Part shown: positions 46,480 to 56,198 of the stretch, piece after piece
Position numbering within the stretch: the first letter of the stretch is position 1
How the letters are laid out: every line of letters starts with the position of its first letter
Source: Actinophytocola xinjiangensis
GTDB lineage: Bacteria; Actinomycetota; Actinomycetes; Mycobacteriales; Pseudonocardiaceae
NCBI RefSeq assembly: GCF_001921215.1
Contig: NZ_MSIF01000005.1
Coordinates: forward strand, 124,001-188,000
DNA length: 64,000 bases
Direction: 5' to 3'
The notes under the pieces: generated by a model
The model's database searches: none
Seen by the model: only the letters and a program-made list of their open reading frames with translations
What the model was told of the DNA's origin: nothing
Program-made: the position numbers and the translations under genes

Positions 46480-46872
46480 TCACTTGAGGTTGACGGTCGC
46501 GCCCGCGCCCTCGAGCTTCTCCTTGGCGGCCTCGGCGGCCTCCTTGGTGACCTTCTCCAGGACGGCCTTGGGAGCGGACTCGACCAGCTCCTTGGCCTCC
46601 TTGAGGCCCAGGCCGGACACGACCTCGCGCACGACCTTGATGACCTGGATCTTCTTGTCACCGGCCGACTCCAGGACGACGTCGAACTCGTCCTGCTCCT
46701 CGGCGGCGCCGCCACCACCGTCACCGGTGGCGACCGGGCCGACGGCCATGGCCACCGGAGCGGCGGCGGTGACGTCGAAGGTCTCCTCGAACTCCTTGAG
46801 GAAGCCCGACAGCTCCAGGAGGGTCATCTCCTTGAACACGTCGAGCAGCTCGTCGTTGCTCAGCTTCGCCAT
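46480..46872 (-). CDS. rplL: 50S ribosomal protein L7/L12 (bL12)
   Basis: Stalk protein that recruits translation factors. N-terminal dimerisation part [20 protein letters not shown], an Ala/Gly-rich hinge, and the C-terminal factor-binding domain ([20 protein letters not shown]). 130 residues, normal. Confidence 0.97.
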   Translation of the reverse strand: MAKLSNDELLDVFKEMTLLELSGFLKEFEETFDVTAAAPVAMAVGPVATGDGGGGAAEEQDEFDVVLESAGDKKIQVIKVVREVVSGLGLKEAKELVESAPKAVLEKVTKEAAEAAKEKLEGAGATVNLK

Positions 46873-46907
46873 AGCGGCATGTCCTTTCTCGAAAGTGGTG
46901 GGGGTGT

Positions 46908-47450
46908 TCAGCTCTCGGCGGGGGCCGCTTGCTCGGCTGACGCCTTCTTGTCCTGCAGAGCCGCGACCAGGCGAGCGGCCTTCGTGGTCGGCGCGGCGAA
47001 CAGGCCGGCCGCCTTCGACAGGTTGCCCTTCATGGCGCCCGCCAGCTTGGCGAGCAGCACCTCGCGGGAGTCGAGGTCGGCGATCTTGTCGACCTCGTCG
47101 ACCGTGAGCGGGCGGCCATCCATGTAGCCGCCCTTGATGACCAGGCCCTTGTGCTCCTTGGCGAACTCGCGAAGCGCCTTCGCGGCGTCCACCGGCTCAC
47201 CCTCGACGAACGCGATCGCGGTCGGCCCGAGGAACAGGTCGTCAAGACCCTCCACCTCTGCCTTTTCCGCGGCCCGCTTGACCAGGGTGTTCTTCGCGAC
47301 CCGGTAGGTCGTGCCCGTGCCGAGAGCGCGACGCAGGGTGGTCAGCTGGGACACGGTGAGACCGCTGTACTCGGTGACAACGGCAGCCGAGCTGTTGCGG
47401 AACCGGTCCGCGATCTCAGCGACGGCCTCAACCTTGTCTGCCTTCGCCAT
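46908..47450 (-). CDS. rplJ: 50S ribosomal protein L10 (uL10)
   Basis: Base of the L7/L12 stalk. 180 residues from the ATG at 47450 ([20 protein letters not shown]), preceded by GGAGGCGACC. The C-terminal helix that binds L12 dimers is Ala-rich ([17 protein letters not shown]). A leader with two hairpins lies upstream. Confidence 0.96.
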   Translation of the reverse strand: MAKADKVEAVAEIADRFRNSSAAVVTEYSGLTVSQLTTLRRALGTGTTYRVAKNTLVKRAAEKAEVEGLDDLFLGPTAIAFVEGEPVDAAKALREFAKEHKGLVIKGGYMDGRPLTVDEVDKIADLDSREVLLAKLAGAMKGNLSKAAGLFAAPTTKAARLVAALQDKKASAEQAAPAES

Positions 47451-47512
47451 GGTCGCCTCCTCTCTTGGCTTTGGTACCGCCAGCCTGGGAGAAGACCCTG
47501 GAAAACGACGAA

Positions 47513-47572
47513 CGCCCCGGCGCAGGGCACGGGGCGTGAACGAGCGCTCGCGCGCTCGGTAACCTCGTTCAC
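47513..47572 (-). promoter_or_regulatory. Candidate L10-binding leader of rplJ-rplL
   Basis: Two hairpins stand in the rplJ leader: CGCCCCG (47513-47519) with CGGGGCG (47530-47536), and GTGAACGAG (47536-47544) with CTCGTTCAC (47564-47572). L10-L12 represses its own mRNA through a structured leader in many bacteria. The position and paired stems fit, but I did not match the known consensus base by base. Confidence 0.45.
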
Positions 47573-47747
47573 CTGCGCGGGCCGCCCGGACGAGCCAGGA
47601 CCTTCGTCCGCTCCCGGTTGCCCGGACGCGGAGACCAGCGGTCTTCGGTAGAACCGTCGACAACAGTACGCCCCCGCGGTAACCGTTCTGGCATCGCCTC
47701 CCCCCTTGTACCGTCCGTGGCCGGCGCGGCACGGCATGATGGGGGCC

Positions 47748-48623
47748 GTGGCAGACAACGAGCACGAGGTCCCGGGCCAGCCCGGCCCACCGCCGGCTGC
47801 CCAGGACCCCGGCGACGCGCCGACCCCGCCCCGCGGCGAGCTGATCATGCCGCCGACCCCACCGTCGGACCCTGCGCCACCGCCGGCTCCCCGCGAGCCG
47901 ACGGTGATCGACCCCGAGCAGGTGCGCGAGTTCCAGCAGTTCCAGCAGTTCCAGGAGCTGATGCGCCAGCAGCGCGACCGCGGCTTCCCGCAGGGCGAAC
48001 CGCCGCCGCCGGGGTTCCTGCAACCGTGGGGGCCACAGCAGCCACGGCGCGGACCGATCCGCCGGGCGCTGGGCGCGGCCGTCAGCAAGATCGTCACGGC
48101 GGTCGTCGTGGTGCTGCTGCTGATCGGCGCCGGCTGGTTCGCCATCGACTACTTCTTCGGCGGCCCACCCTCCCAGGCCCCGGCCTCCCAGATCGGCGGC
48201 AACAAGACCAAGGACCGCCTGCTGTTCGAGAAGAACCCGCGCAGCGCCGTACGCCGGGTCTACGAGAACATCGCGATGGGCGACCAGCGCGGCACCTGCG
48301 ACCGTTTCACCCCGCAGGCTCGCACCCAGTTCACCAACGCCTTCGGCGGCGACTCCTGCGAGACCGTCGTCGACACGTTGAAGGCGCAGGTCACCGAGGG
48401 CATGAAGGACGAGTACGCCAACCCGTGGATCCCGGCGTCCGCCGCCACCCCCACCGGCCAGACGGCCACGGTCAGCTCGTGCGACCTGGACGTCGAGGGC
48501 GGTCCCCGACTCGGCCGGTTCACCCTCGGCGTGATCGAGGAGTCGCTCGACGGGCAGTGGATCGTCACCGCCTACGAGCAGGAAACCTGCTCCGGCGAAC
48601 CGGCCAGTCCGCCGACGTCGTGA
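47748..48623 (+). CDS. Membrane-anchored protein of unknown function
   Basis: 291 residues from the GTG at 47748. In-frame ATGs at 47736 and 47739 are alternatives. Residues 1-105 are cytoplasmic, Pro-rich and include a Gln/Phe-rich stretch ([20 protein letters not shown]). One membrane helix covers about 113-136 ([18 protein letters not shown]). The outside domain (150-291) has four cysteines, probably two disulfides, and a secreted-domain look. It is divergent from rplJ. I do not recognise the family. Confidence 0.8.
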   Translation: MADNEHEVPGQPGPPPAAQDPGDAPTPPRGELIMPPTPPSDPAPPPAPREPTVIDPEQVREFQQFQQFQELMRQQRDRGFPQGEPPPPGFLQPWGPQQPRRGPIRRALGAAVSKIVTAVVVVLLLIGAGWFAIDYFFGGPPSQAPASQIGGNKTKDRLLFEKNPRSAVRRVYENIAMGDQRGTCDRFTPQARTQFTNAFGGDSCETVVDTLKAQVTEGMKDEYANPWIPASAATPTGQTATVSSCDLDVEGGPRLGRFTLGVIEESLDGQWIVTAYEQETCSGEPASPPTS

Positions 48624-48649
48624 ACCGCCGCCGCGTTCTCCCCGTATTG

Positions 48650-48676
48650 GGAATCGGACACAGTTCGCCCGATTCC
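48650..48676. repeat. Inverted repeat between two plus-strand genes
   Basis: GGAATCGG (48650-48657) and CCGATTCC (48669-48676) are complementary around an 11-base loop, just before the protease ribosome site. It may be an operator or a weak terminator of the preceding gene. Confidence 0.4.
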
Positions 48677-48696
48677 ACTACCGAGGAGGTCGCGAA

Positions 48697-49620
48697 TTGG
48701 GAGCCAAACACCGGCCGGCCACCAGAAAAGCCCTGATAGCGGGGGCTGGTGCACTGGCCGCGGCCAGCGTCGTCGCCGTTCTGCTACCGCAGGCGCAGGC
48801 CGAGAGAGCCGACCCTGACCGCACGCCGGAGACCGCGATGGACCGGCTCACCCAGCTGCGGCAGGCGCACATCCCCGGCACGGCCTGGGCGATGGACCCG
48901 CGCACCGACACGATGGTCGTCACGGCCGACGAGACCGTCACCGGCAGAACCTGGGACCGCCTGGAGTCCACGGTCGACGATGTGGGCACCGACGTGGCGA
49001 CGCTGCGGCGCACCACCGGTGAGATCAGCCTGTTCGCCGAGGGCGGCGACGCGATCTTCGCCGGCGGTGGCCGCTGCTCGCTGGGCTTCAACGTGGTCAC
49101 CGCCGACGGCGCCCCCGCCTTCCTGACCGCCGGGCACTGCGGCGTGATCGCCGAGCAGTGGTCCGAACAGGCCGGCGGCGAGCCGATCGCCACCGTCACC
49201 GAGGCGGTGTTCCCCGGCGAGGGCGACTTCGCGCTGCTCACCTACGACGACCCGGCCGCCGACGCGCCGAGCGCGGTCGACGTCGGCGACGGCCAGCTGT
49301 TCGAAATCGAGGGGCCGGCCGAGGCCGAGATCGGCCTGCCGGTGTTCCGCATGGGCAGCACGACCGGTCTGTTCGACGGCGAGGTCACCGGCCTGGAGGC
49401 CACGGTGAACTACCCGGAGGGCACGGTCACCGGGCTGATCCAGACCACGGTGTGCGCCGAGCCGGGCGACAGCGGCGGGCCGCTGTTCACCGAGCAGGGC
49501 ACGGCCGTTGGCCTGACCTCGGGCGGCAGCGGCGACTGCACCAACGGTGGCGTGACGTTCTTCCAGCCGGTGACCACCGCGCTGGCGGCGGTGAACGCCG
49601 AGATCGGAGGGGCCGAGTAA
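48697..49620 (+). CDS. Secreted S1-family serine protease (streptogrisin/alpha-lytic type)
   Basis: 307 residues. A signal peptide ends near AQAQA (residue 36). A propeptide region (about 37-115) precedes the chymotrypsin-like domain. The catalytic triad is H147 in LTAGHC, D177 in GEGDFALL and S259 in PGDSGGPL. Cysteine pairs 127/148 and 253/281 fit the disulfides of this family. The TTG start has GAGGAGG seven bases before it. The substrate is unknown; secretion follows from the signal peptide. Confidence 0.92.
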   Translation: MGAKHRPATRKALIAGAGALAAASVVAVLLPQAQAERADPDRTPETAMDRLTQLRQAHIPGTAWAMDPRTDTMVVTADETVTGRTWDRLESTVDDVGTDVATLRRTTGEISLFAEGGDAIFAGGGRCSLGFNVVTADGAPAFLTAGHCGVIAEQWSEQAGGEPIATVTEAVFPGEGDFALLTYDDPAADAPSAVDVGDGQLFEIEGPAEAEIGLPVFRMGSTTGLFDGEVTGLEATVNYPEGTVTGLIQTTVCAEPGDSGGPLFTEQGTAVGLTSGGSGDCTNGGVTFFQPVTTALAAVNAEIGGAE

Positions 49621-49639
49621 GTACTGGTGGGACAACGAA

Positions 49640-49669
49640 GAACGGCGCCCCCTCGCGGGGGCGCCGTTC
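49640..49669. terminator. Bidirectional terminator between the protease gene and rplA
   Basis: GAACGGCGCCCC (49640-49651) pairs perfectly with 49658-49669 around a six-base loop. It lies 19 bases after the protease stop and 15 bases after the convergent rplA stop, so it can serve both. Confidence 0.8.
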
Positions 49670-49684
49670 TCGTGTGTCGGTGTC

Positions 49685-50404
49685 TCAGACGGCCGGCTCG
49701 TCGGCGAGCATGTTGCGGGTGCGCGCCGGGTCGACCGGGATGCCGGGGCCCATGGTCGTGGAGAAGGTGACCTTCTTCAGGTACCGGCCCTTGGCGGCCG
49801 ACGGCTTGGCCCGCAGGACCTCGTCGAGCGCGGCGGCGTAGTTCTCCACCAGCTTGTCCTCGTCGAACGAGGCCTTGCCGATGACCAGGTGCAGGTTGGA
49901 CTGCTTGTCCACCCGGAAGTTGATCTTGCCGCCCTTGATGTCCGCGACGGCCTTGGTGACGTCCGGGGTCACCGTGCCGGTCTTCGGGTTGGGCATCAGG
50001 CCACGGGGGCCGAGGATGCGGGCGATGCGGCCGACCTTCGCCATCTGGTCGGGGGTCGCGATCGCGGCGTCGAAGTCGAGCCAGCCACCCTGGATGCGCT
50101 CGATCAGGTCCTCGGCGCCGACCTCGTCCGCACCGGCGGCGATGGCCTCGTTGGCCTTGTCACCCGTGGCGAACACGATGACCCGGGCGGTCTTGCCGGT
50201 GCCGTGCGGCAGGTTGACGGTGCCGCGCACCATCTGGTCCGCCTTGCGGGGGTCCACGCCCAGCCGGATGGCGACCTCGACGGTCGCGTCCAGCTTCACC
50301 TTGGTGGTCTCCTTGGCGAGCTTCGCGGCCTCCAGCGGCGAGTACAGCCGCTCCCGGTCGATCATCTCGGCGGCCTGGCGGTAGGCCTTACTGCGCTTAG
50401 CCAT
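49685..50404 (-). CDS. rplA: 50S ribosomal protein L1 (uL1)
   Basis: L1-stalk protein, also a translational repressor of the L11 operon in E. coli. 239 residues ([20 protein letters not shown], with [15 protein letters not shown]). The 145 bases before it contain a partial copy of the rplK end. Confidence 0.97.
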   Translation of the reverse strand: MAKRSKAYRQAAEMIDRERLYSPLEAAKLAKETTKVKLDATVEVAIRLGVDPRKADQMVRGTVNLPHGTGKTARVIVFATGDKANEAIAAGADEVGAEDLIERIQGGWLDFDAAIATPDQMAKVGRIARILGPRGLMPNPKTGTVTPDVTKAVADIKGGKINFRVDKQSNLHLVIGKASFDEDKLVENYAAALDEVLRAKPSAAKGRYLKKVTFSTTMGPGIPVDPARTRNMLADEPAV

Positions 50405-50467
50405 ACATCTTCCTCACGAAAGTCAGTGGTCACGAGCCGCGCTCGGCTCTCCCACGAAATCTGGTTA

Positions 50468-50619
50468 TTACTCGACCGTGATGCCCATGGACCTGGCGGT
50501 GCCAGCGATTGCCCTGATGGGCACTGCGCCGCCTGGTCGATGTCGTTGCTTACTCGACCGTGATGCCCATGGACCGGGCGGTGCCAGCGATGATCTTGGC
50601 CGCCTGGTCGATGTCGTTG
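50468..50619. repeat. Tandem partial duplication of the rplK 3' end
   Basis: Bases 50468-50548 repeat 50550-50619, the last 23 codons of rplK including its TAA. The first 43 or so bases match with few changes and the last 20 match exactly. The middle of the upstream-coordinate copy has about 11 extra bases and is rearranged. The extra copy lies after the real stop and is not translated as L11. Confidence 0.85.
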
Positions 50620-50981
50620 GCGTTGAGGTCGGCCTTCTTCGTCTCGGCGATCTCGCGCACCTGGTCCCAGGTCACCTTGGCGACCTTGAGGCGGTGCGGC
50701 TCGCCGCTGCCCTTGTCGACGCCCGCGGCCTTGAGCAGCAGCTTCGCCGCCGGCGGGGTCTTGAGCTTGAAGTCGAACGACCGGTCCTCGTACACGGAGA
50801 TCTCGACCGGCACCACGGTGCCCCGCTGCGCCTCGGTCGCTGCGTTGTACTGCTTGCAGAACTCCATGATGTTGACGCCGTGCTGGCCGAGCGCGGGACC
50901 CACCGGGGGCGCCGGGTTGGCCTGGCCCGCGGTGATCTGCAACTTGATGATCGCGGACAGCTTCTTCTTCTTGGGTGGCAT
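50550..50981 (-). CDS. rplK: 50S ribosomal protein L11 (uL11)
   Basis: Factor-binding-centre protein and thiopeptide target. 143 residues ([20 protein letters not shown], proline-rich [19 protein letters not shown]). The C-terminal RNA-binding domain is complete ([16 protein letters not shown]). A degenerate copy of its last 23 codons follows the stop. Confidence 0.97.
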   Translation of the reverse strand: MPPKKKKLSAIIKLQITAGQANPAPPVGPALGQHGVNIMEFCKQYNAATEAQRGTVVPVEISVYEDRSFDFKLKTPPAAKLLLKAAGVDKGSGEPHRLKVAKVTWDQVREIAETKKADLNANDIDQAAKIIAGTARSMGITVE

Positions 50982-51029
50982 TTCTTCCCTGCTTGTTTCT
51001 TGTCTCGGCTACCGCGTCCGGATCTGCGG

Positions 51030-52393
<1,364 letters not shown>

Positions 52394-52435
52394 GCCAGTT
52401 CCTCCGCTCGATGGATCCACACCTTGCGCCTGACG

Positions 52436-52508
<73 letters not shown>

Positions 52509-52693
52509 TCGCGAAACCGATCACTCGTTCCCGCGGTGTTCGGACGCATTGAACCTACCCCACTGTGCAACGTGGGGTTCGGTCGTCAACTTCCAAGTTC
52601 CAGAGTGTACGACAACGCCTGGCGAGCTCCGCAACCGCGCCCGTCAACCAGGGCAGCGGCCACCCCGAAGGGCCGGTCTGGGACGATGCCGGT

Positions 52694-53911
52694 ATGGCCG
52701 TAAACAGCACCGTCAGCAGGATCTCCGCCCGGATCGGCGGCATCGCCGAGTCCGCCACCCTGGCCGTGGACGCCAAGGCCAAGGCCCTCAAGGCGGCCGG
52801 CCGGCCGGTCATCGGCTTCGGCGCCGGCGAGCCGGACTTCCCGACGCCGCCGGCCATCGTCGAGGCCGCCATCGAGGCCGCGAAGGACCCGCGCAACCAC
52901 CGCTACACGCCCGCCGCCGGCCTGCCCGAGCTGCGTGAGGCCGTCGCCGCCAAGACCGCGCGGGACAGCGGCTACCAGGTCGGCGCCAACCAGGTCCTGA
53001 TCACCAACGGTGGCAAGCAGGCCGTCTACCAGGCCTTCGCCACCGTCCTCGACCCCGGCGACGAGGTCATCCTGCCCGCCCCGTTCTGGACCACCTACCC
53101 CGAGTCGATCGCGCTCGCCGGCGGTGTCCCGGTGCCGGTGGTGACCGACGAGTCCAGCGGCTACCTGGCCACCGTCGAGCAGCTGGAGGCGGCCCGCACG
53201 CCCCGGACCAAGGCGCTGCTCTACTGCAGCCCGTCCAACCCGACCGGCGCGGTCTACCCGCGCGAGCAGGTCGAGGCCATCGGCCGCTGGGCCGCCGAGC
53301 ACGGCATCTGGGTGATCGCCGACGAGATCTACGAGCACCTGACCTACGACGGCGTGACGGCGGAGTCCATGCCGGTCGTGGTCCCTGAGCTGGCCGACAC
53401 CTGCATCGTGGTCAACGGCGTGGCCAAGACCTACGCCATGACCGGCTGGCGGGTCGGCTGGATGATCAGCCCGGCGGACGTGACCAAGGCCGCCGCCAAC
53501 CTGCAGTCCCACCTGACGTCGAACGTGGCGAACGTGTCGCAGCGGGCGGCGCTGGCCGCGGTGTCCGGGCCGCTGGACGCCGTGCACGAGATGCGCGCGG
53601 CCTTCGACCGCCGCCGGCGCACGATCGTCACGCTGCTCGGCGAGATCCCCGGCGTCGAGGTGCCGACCCCGCAGGGCGCGTTCTACGCCTACCCGTCGGT
53701 CAAGGGCCTGCTCGGCAAGGAGATCCGGGGCACCCGCGCCAACACCAGCGTCGAGCTGGCGGCGCTGGTCCTTGAGCACGCCGAGGTGGCCGTCGTCCCC
53801 GGTGAGGCGTTCGGCACCCCCGGTTACTTCCGGCTCTCCTACGCCCTCGGCGACGACGACCTGGTCACCGGCGTCACCCGAATGGGTGAGCTGCTGCGCG
53901 AGGCGAAGTAG
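52694..53911 (+). CDS. Class I aminotransferase, probably aspartate aminotransferase
   Basis: 405 residues from the ATG at 52694. PLP-fold class I motifs: [13 protein letters not shown] at 181-185, D210-x-x-Y213 and the PLP lysine K245 in [22 protein letters not shown] near the end carries the carboxylate-binding arginine. This resembles actinobacterial aspartate transaminases near secE, and aspartate-oxoglutarate transfer is the likely reaction. It is on the strand opposite to the ribosomal genes and has its own terminator. Confidence 0.9.
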   Translation: MAVNSTVSRISARIGGIAESATLAVDAKAKALKAAGRPVIGFGAGEPDFPTPPAIVEAAIEAAKDPRNHRYTPAAGLPELREAVAAKTARDSGYQVGANQVLITNGGKQAVYQAFATVLDPGDEVILPAPFWTTYPESIALAGGVPVPVVTDESSGYLATVEQLEAARTPRTKALLYCSPSNPTGAVYPREQVEAIGRWAAEHGIWVIADEIYEHLTYDGVTAESMPVVVPELADTCIVVNGVAKTYAMTGWRVGWMISPADVTKAAANLQSHLTSNVANVSQRAALAAVSGPLDAVHEMRAAFDRRRRTIVTLLGEIPGVEVPTPQGAFYAYPSVKGLLGKEIRGTRANTSVELAALVLEHAEVAVVPGEAFGTPGYFRLSYALGDDDLVTGVTRMGELLREAK

Positions 53912-53918
53912 GCCGCCC

Positions 53919-53949
53919 ACCTGGACGGTGCACACGGCACCGTCCAGGT
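53919..53949 (+). terminator. Terminator after the aminotransferase gene
   Basis: Arms 53919-53931 and 53937-53949 form a perfect 13-bp stem with a five-base loop, eight bases past the stop. Confidence 0.8.
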
Positions 53950-54110
53950 CGGTCACCGGCGGGGTCCCGGCCGGGCTCTCCTGAGGCTGACAGCGGCGCC
54001 CCCGTCGAGGAAGCCCCGAGTTTTCAGATGGCGACAACGCGTGCGGTGGTGTGCGCTGGTCAGGTGACGCACAATGGCTCTGTCGGTGCTCACCTGTGGG
54101 GGCGGTGACC

Positions 54111-54857
54111 ATGCGCGACAACCGCGAGCCCGTGGACCGCATCCGGTCGGTGTCCAGGGCCCTGCGCGTGTTGGAGGAGGTCGGGGCGAGCCGGGCCCCG
54201 CTGACCGTCAAGGCGATCGCGCGGCGCTGTGAGCTGAACCTCTCCACGGCCTACCACCTGGTCCGCACGCTGACCTACGAGGGCTACCTGGCCAGGGACA
54301 CCGACGGCCGCTACGTGCTCGGCTCGTCGGTCGCCCGGCTCTACCAGGACCTGCTGGCCTCCTTCGCGCGCCGCCCGGGGGTGCACGCGGTCCTGCGGCA
54401 GCTGTCCGCGACCACCCGCCGCACGGCCTACCTCGGCCGGTTCGTGTCCGGCCGGATCGTGGTCACCGACGTGGTCGAGGGGCCGGAGTCGCCCTACCTG
54501 GAGGACCTGGAGGCCGGTCTGGAGGTCGCCGCGCACGCCACGGTCATCGGCAAGGTCCTGCTGGCGTCGCTGCCCCGCGCCCGCCGCGCCGCGTACCTGT
54601 CCGCGCAGGGAATGCGCCGGTTCACCGCCCGCACGCTGATCGACACCGAGGCGCTGGAGGTGGAGCTGGCCGGGGCGGCCGGCGGCCCGATCCTGGAGCA
54701 CGGCCAGTTCCGCGATGGCGTGTCCTGCGTCGGCGCACTGGTCAACCGCCCGGACGACCCGTGGGCGGTGGTGTCATCGACCCGCGCGGACGAGGTTCCG
54801 CCGGAGGTCGTCTGGCACACGCAGCGCGCGGCGCAGGACCTGGCGGTCGCGATCTGA
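54111..54857 (+). CDS. IclR-family transcriptional regulator
   Basis: 248 residues from the ATG at 54111. The winged helix-turn-helix (about 10-72) contains RIRSVSRALRVLEEVGASRA and LNLSTAYHLVRTLTYEGYLA. The ligand-binding domain follows. It ends three bases before the convergent hadB-like stop. The effector is unknown; aromatic or acyl compounds are common for this family. It could control the aminotransferase or the hadAB-like genes. Confidence 0.9.
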   Translation: MRDNREPVDRIRSVSRALRVLEEVGASRAPLTVKAIARRCELNLSTAYHLVRTLTYEGYLARDTDGRYVLGSSVARLYQDLLASFARRPGVHAVLRQLSATTRRTAYLGRFVSGRIVVTDVVEGPESPYLEDLEAGLEVAAHATVIGKVLLASLPRARRAAYLSAQGMRRFTARTLIDTEALEVELAGAAGGPILEHGQFRDGVSCVGALVNRPDDPWAVVSSTRADEVPPEVVWHTQRAAQDLAVAI

Positions 54858-54860
54858 GGT

Positions 54861-55283
54861 CTAGGAGGCCGGGACCCGGACGATGGCCACGGCCTTGCCG
54901 AGCACGGCCCGACCGTCGAACTTCGCGGTGATGTCGACCCGCGCGGTGCCGTCCTCGCGGACGTCCCGGACCTTGCCGGTCAGCTCGACCAGGGCGCCGT
55001 CCTCGTCGTTGGGCACCACGACCGGGCGGACGAAACGGGCGCCGTACTCGACCAGCGCGCCGGGGTCGCCGAGCCAGTCGGTGACGACCCGGCCGGCGAC
55101 GGCCATGGTCAGCATGCCGTGCGCCACGACGCCGGGCAGCCCGACGTCGGCGGCCACCCGCTCGTTCCAGTGGATCGGGTTGAAGTCCAGCGAGGCGCCC
55201 GCGTAGCGGACGAGGTCCGCGCGGGTGATCCGGATCGACGTCGGCGGCAGCTCGGTGCCGGCGGTGACGTCCGGGCCGATCAC
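54861..55283 (-). CDS. MaoC-like dehydratase, HadB-like
   Basis: 140 residues with a hotdog fold. The hydratase motif gives the catalytic pair D33 and H38 (LDFNPIHWNE), followed by GVVAHGM. In mycobacteria HadB is the catalytic subunit of the (3R)-hydroxyacyl-ACP dehydratase of fatty-acid and mycolate synthesis. The GTGA-type overlap with the hadA-like gene suggests a heterodimer. No hadC is present before secE. Confidence 0.88.
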   Translation of the reverse strand: MIGPDVTAGTELPPTSIRITRADLVRYAGASLDFNPIHWNERVAADVGLPGVVAHGMLTMAVAGRVVTDWLGDPGALVEYGARFVRPVVVPNDEDGALVELTGKVRDVREDGTARVDITAKFDGRAVLGKAVAIVRVPAS

Positions 55284-55726
55284 GGCTCGCCCCGCACGAC
55301 CAGCTGCGCCCCGGCGACCACGACCCGTTCGCCGTCGGCGGTGTCGACCTCGACGGACAGGTCGAGGAAGTCGTTGCCGGCGCGCGCCATGATCCGGTCG
55401 ATGCGGGTGACGACGGTCAACCGGTCACCGGCACGCACGGGACGTTCGTAGCGGAACGACATGTCGCCGTGGACCATCCGGTCGTAGTCGAGCCCGAGGC
55501 GTTCGTCCTCGACCAGTGAGTGCATCGAGTACCGGCCGAACAGGATCGTGGGAAACGTCGGCGGGGCGATCACATCGGGATGACCGAGTGCCTTGGCGGC
55601 CTCGACGTCACGGTAGGCCGGGTTCGGGTCGCCGATGGCGTCCGCGAACTCCTGGATCTTGGCCCTGCCCACCTCGTAGATCTCCGAGCGCGGATAAGCG
55701 TGCCCGGCGTGGGACGGGTCCAGCAC
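55280..55726 (-). CDS. MaoC-like dehydratase subunit, HadA-like
   Basis: 148 residues of the N-terminal MaoC type (AYPRSEIYEVGRAKIQEFAD, FGRYSMHSLVEDERLGLDYD). The catalytic Asp/His pair of HadB is replaced (IGDPNPAYRD), consistent with the substrate-binding partner. The GTG start lies one base after the rpmG stop. The rpmG-hadA-hadB order matches mycobacteria. Confidence 0.86.
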   Translation of the reverse strand: MLDPSHAGHAYPRSEIYEVGRAKIQEFADAIGDPNPAYRDVEAAKALGHPDVIAPPTFPTILFGRYSMHSLVEDERLGLDYDRMVHGDMSFRYERPVRAGDRLTVVTRIDRIMARAGNDFLDLSVEVDTADGERVVVAGAQLVVRGEP

Positions 55727-55727
55727 C

Positions 55728-55892
55728 CTAGCGGGTTTCCTTGTGCATCCGGTGCGTACCGCAGTTCGGGCAGAACTTCTTCATCTCCAAGCGGTCCGGG
55801 TCGTTGCGCCGGTTCTTCTTGGTGATGTAGTTGCGGTGCTTGCACTCCTCGCACGCCATCGTGATCTTCGGTCGCACGTCGCTGCCAGCCAC
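55728..55892 (-). CDS. rpmG: 50S ribosomal protein L33 (bL33), zinc form
   Basis: 54 residues from the GTG at 55892. Zinc ligands are CEEC and CPNC. The core [20 protein letters not shown] and [18 protein letters not shown] is typical. It follows tRNA-Met and begins the hadAB unit. Confidence 0.95.
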   Translation of the reverse strand: MAGSDVRPKITMACEECKHRNYITKKNRRNDPDRLEMKKFCPNCGTHRMHKETR

Positions 55893-55918
55893 GGCCTTGC
55901 CTCTCTCTCCTCAACGCG

Positions 55919-55991
55919 TAGCGGTGGCCGGACTTGAACCGGCGACACAGCGATTATGAGCCGCTTGCTCTACCGACTGAGCTACACCGCC
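55919..55991 (-). tRNA. tRNA-Met (anticodon CAT), elongator type
   Basis: 73 bases. Acceptor GGCGGTG pairs with CACCGCT, ending in a G-T pair. The anticodon loop is CTCATAA. The D arm has TAGCTCAGTCGGTAGAGC. A1-U72-type initiator features are not seen, so it is probably elongator tRNA-Met. Confidence 0.95.
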
Positions 55992-56052
55992 CTACACCGG
56001 AACCCGGCGCAAACCCTGGGACCTGGACGATCTGCTCCCCAGGACAACTGCG

Positions 56053-56125
56053 AGCCCCAATACGGAATCGAACCGTAGACCTTCTCCTTACCATGGAGAC
56101 GCTCTGCCGACTGAGCTATTGGGGC
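56053..56125 (-). tRNA. tRNA-Thr (anticodon GGT)
   Basis: 73 bases. Acceptor GCCCCAA/TTGGGGC, anticodon stem TCTCC/GGAGA with loop ATGGTAA, T arm GGTTCGATTCC. It precedes tRNA-Met and rpmG, the same order as thrT-metT-rpmG in mycobacteria. Confidence 0.96.
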
Positions 56126-56198
56126 GTGCTCGGCCTTCTTGCTTGAGCCGTGACGACTGTACACCGGCCACAGGCGGGGTTGAAACGGGGATCCCCCT

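Noticed and set aside
52586-54247. A 553-codon minus-strand frame opposite the aminotransferase
   Set aside because: Rich in Gly, Arg, Asp, Val and His without motifs; the plus-strand gene has all class I aminotransferase motifs.
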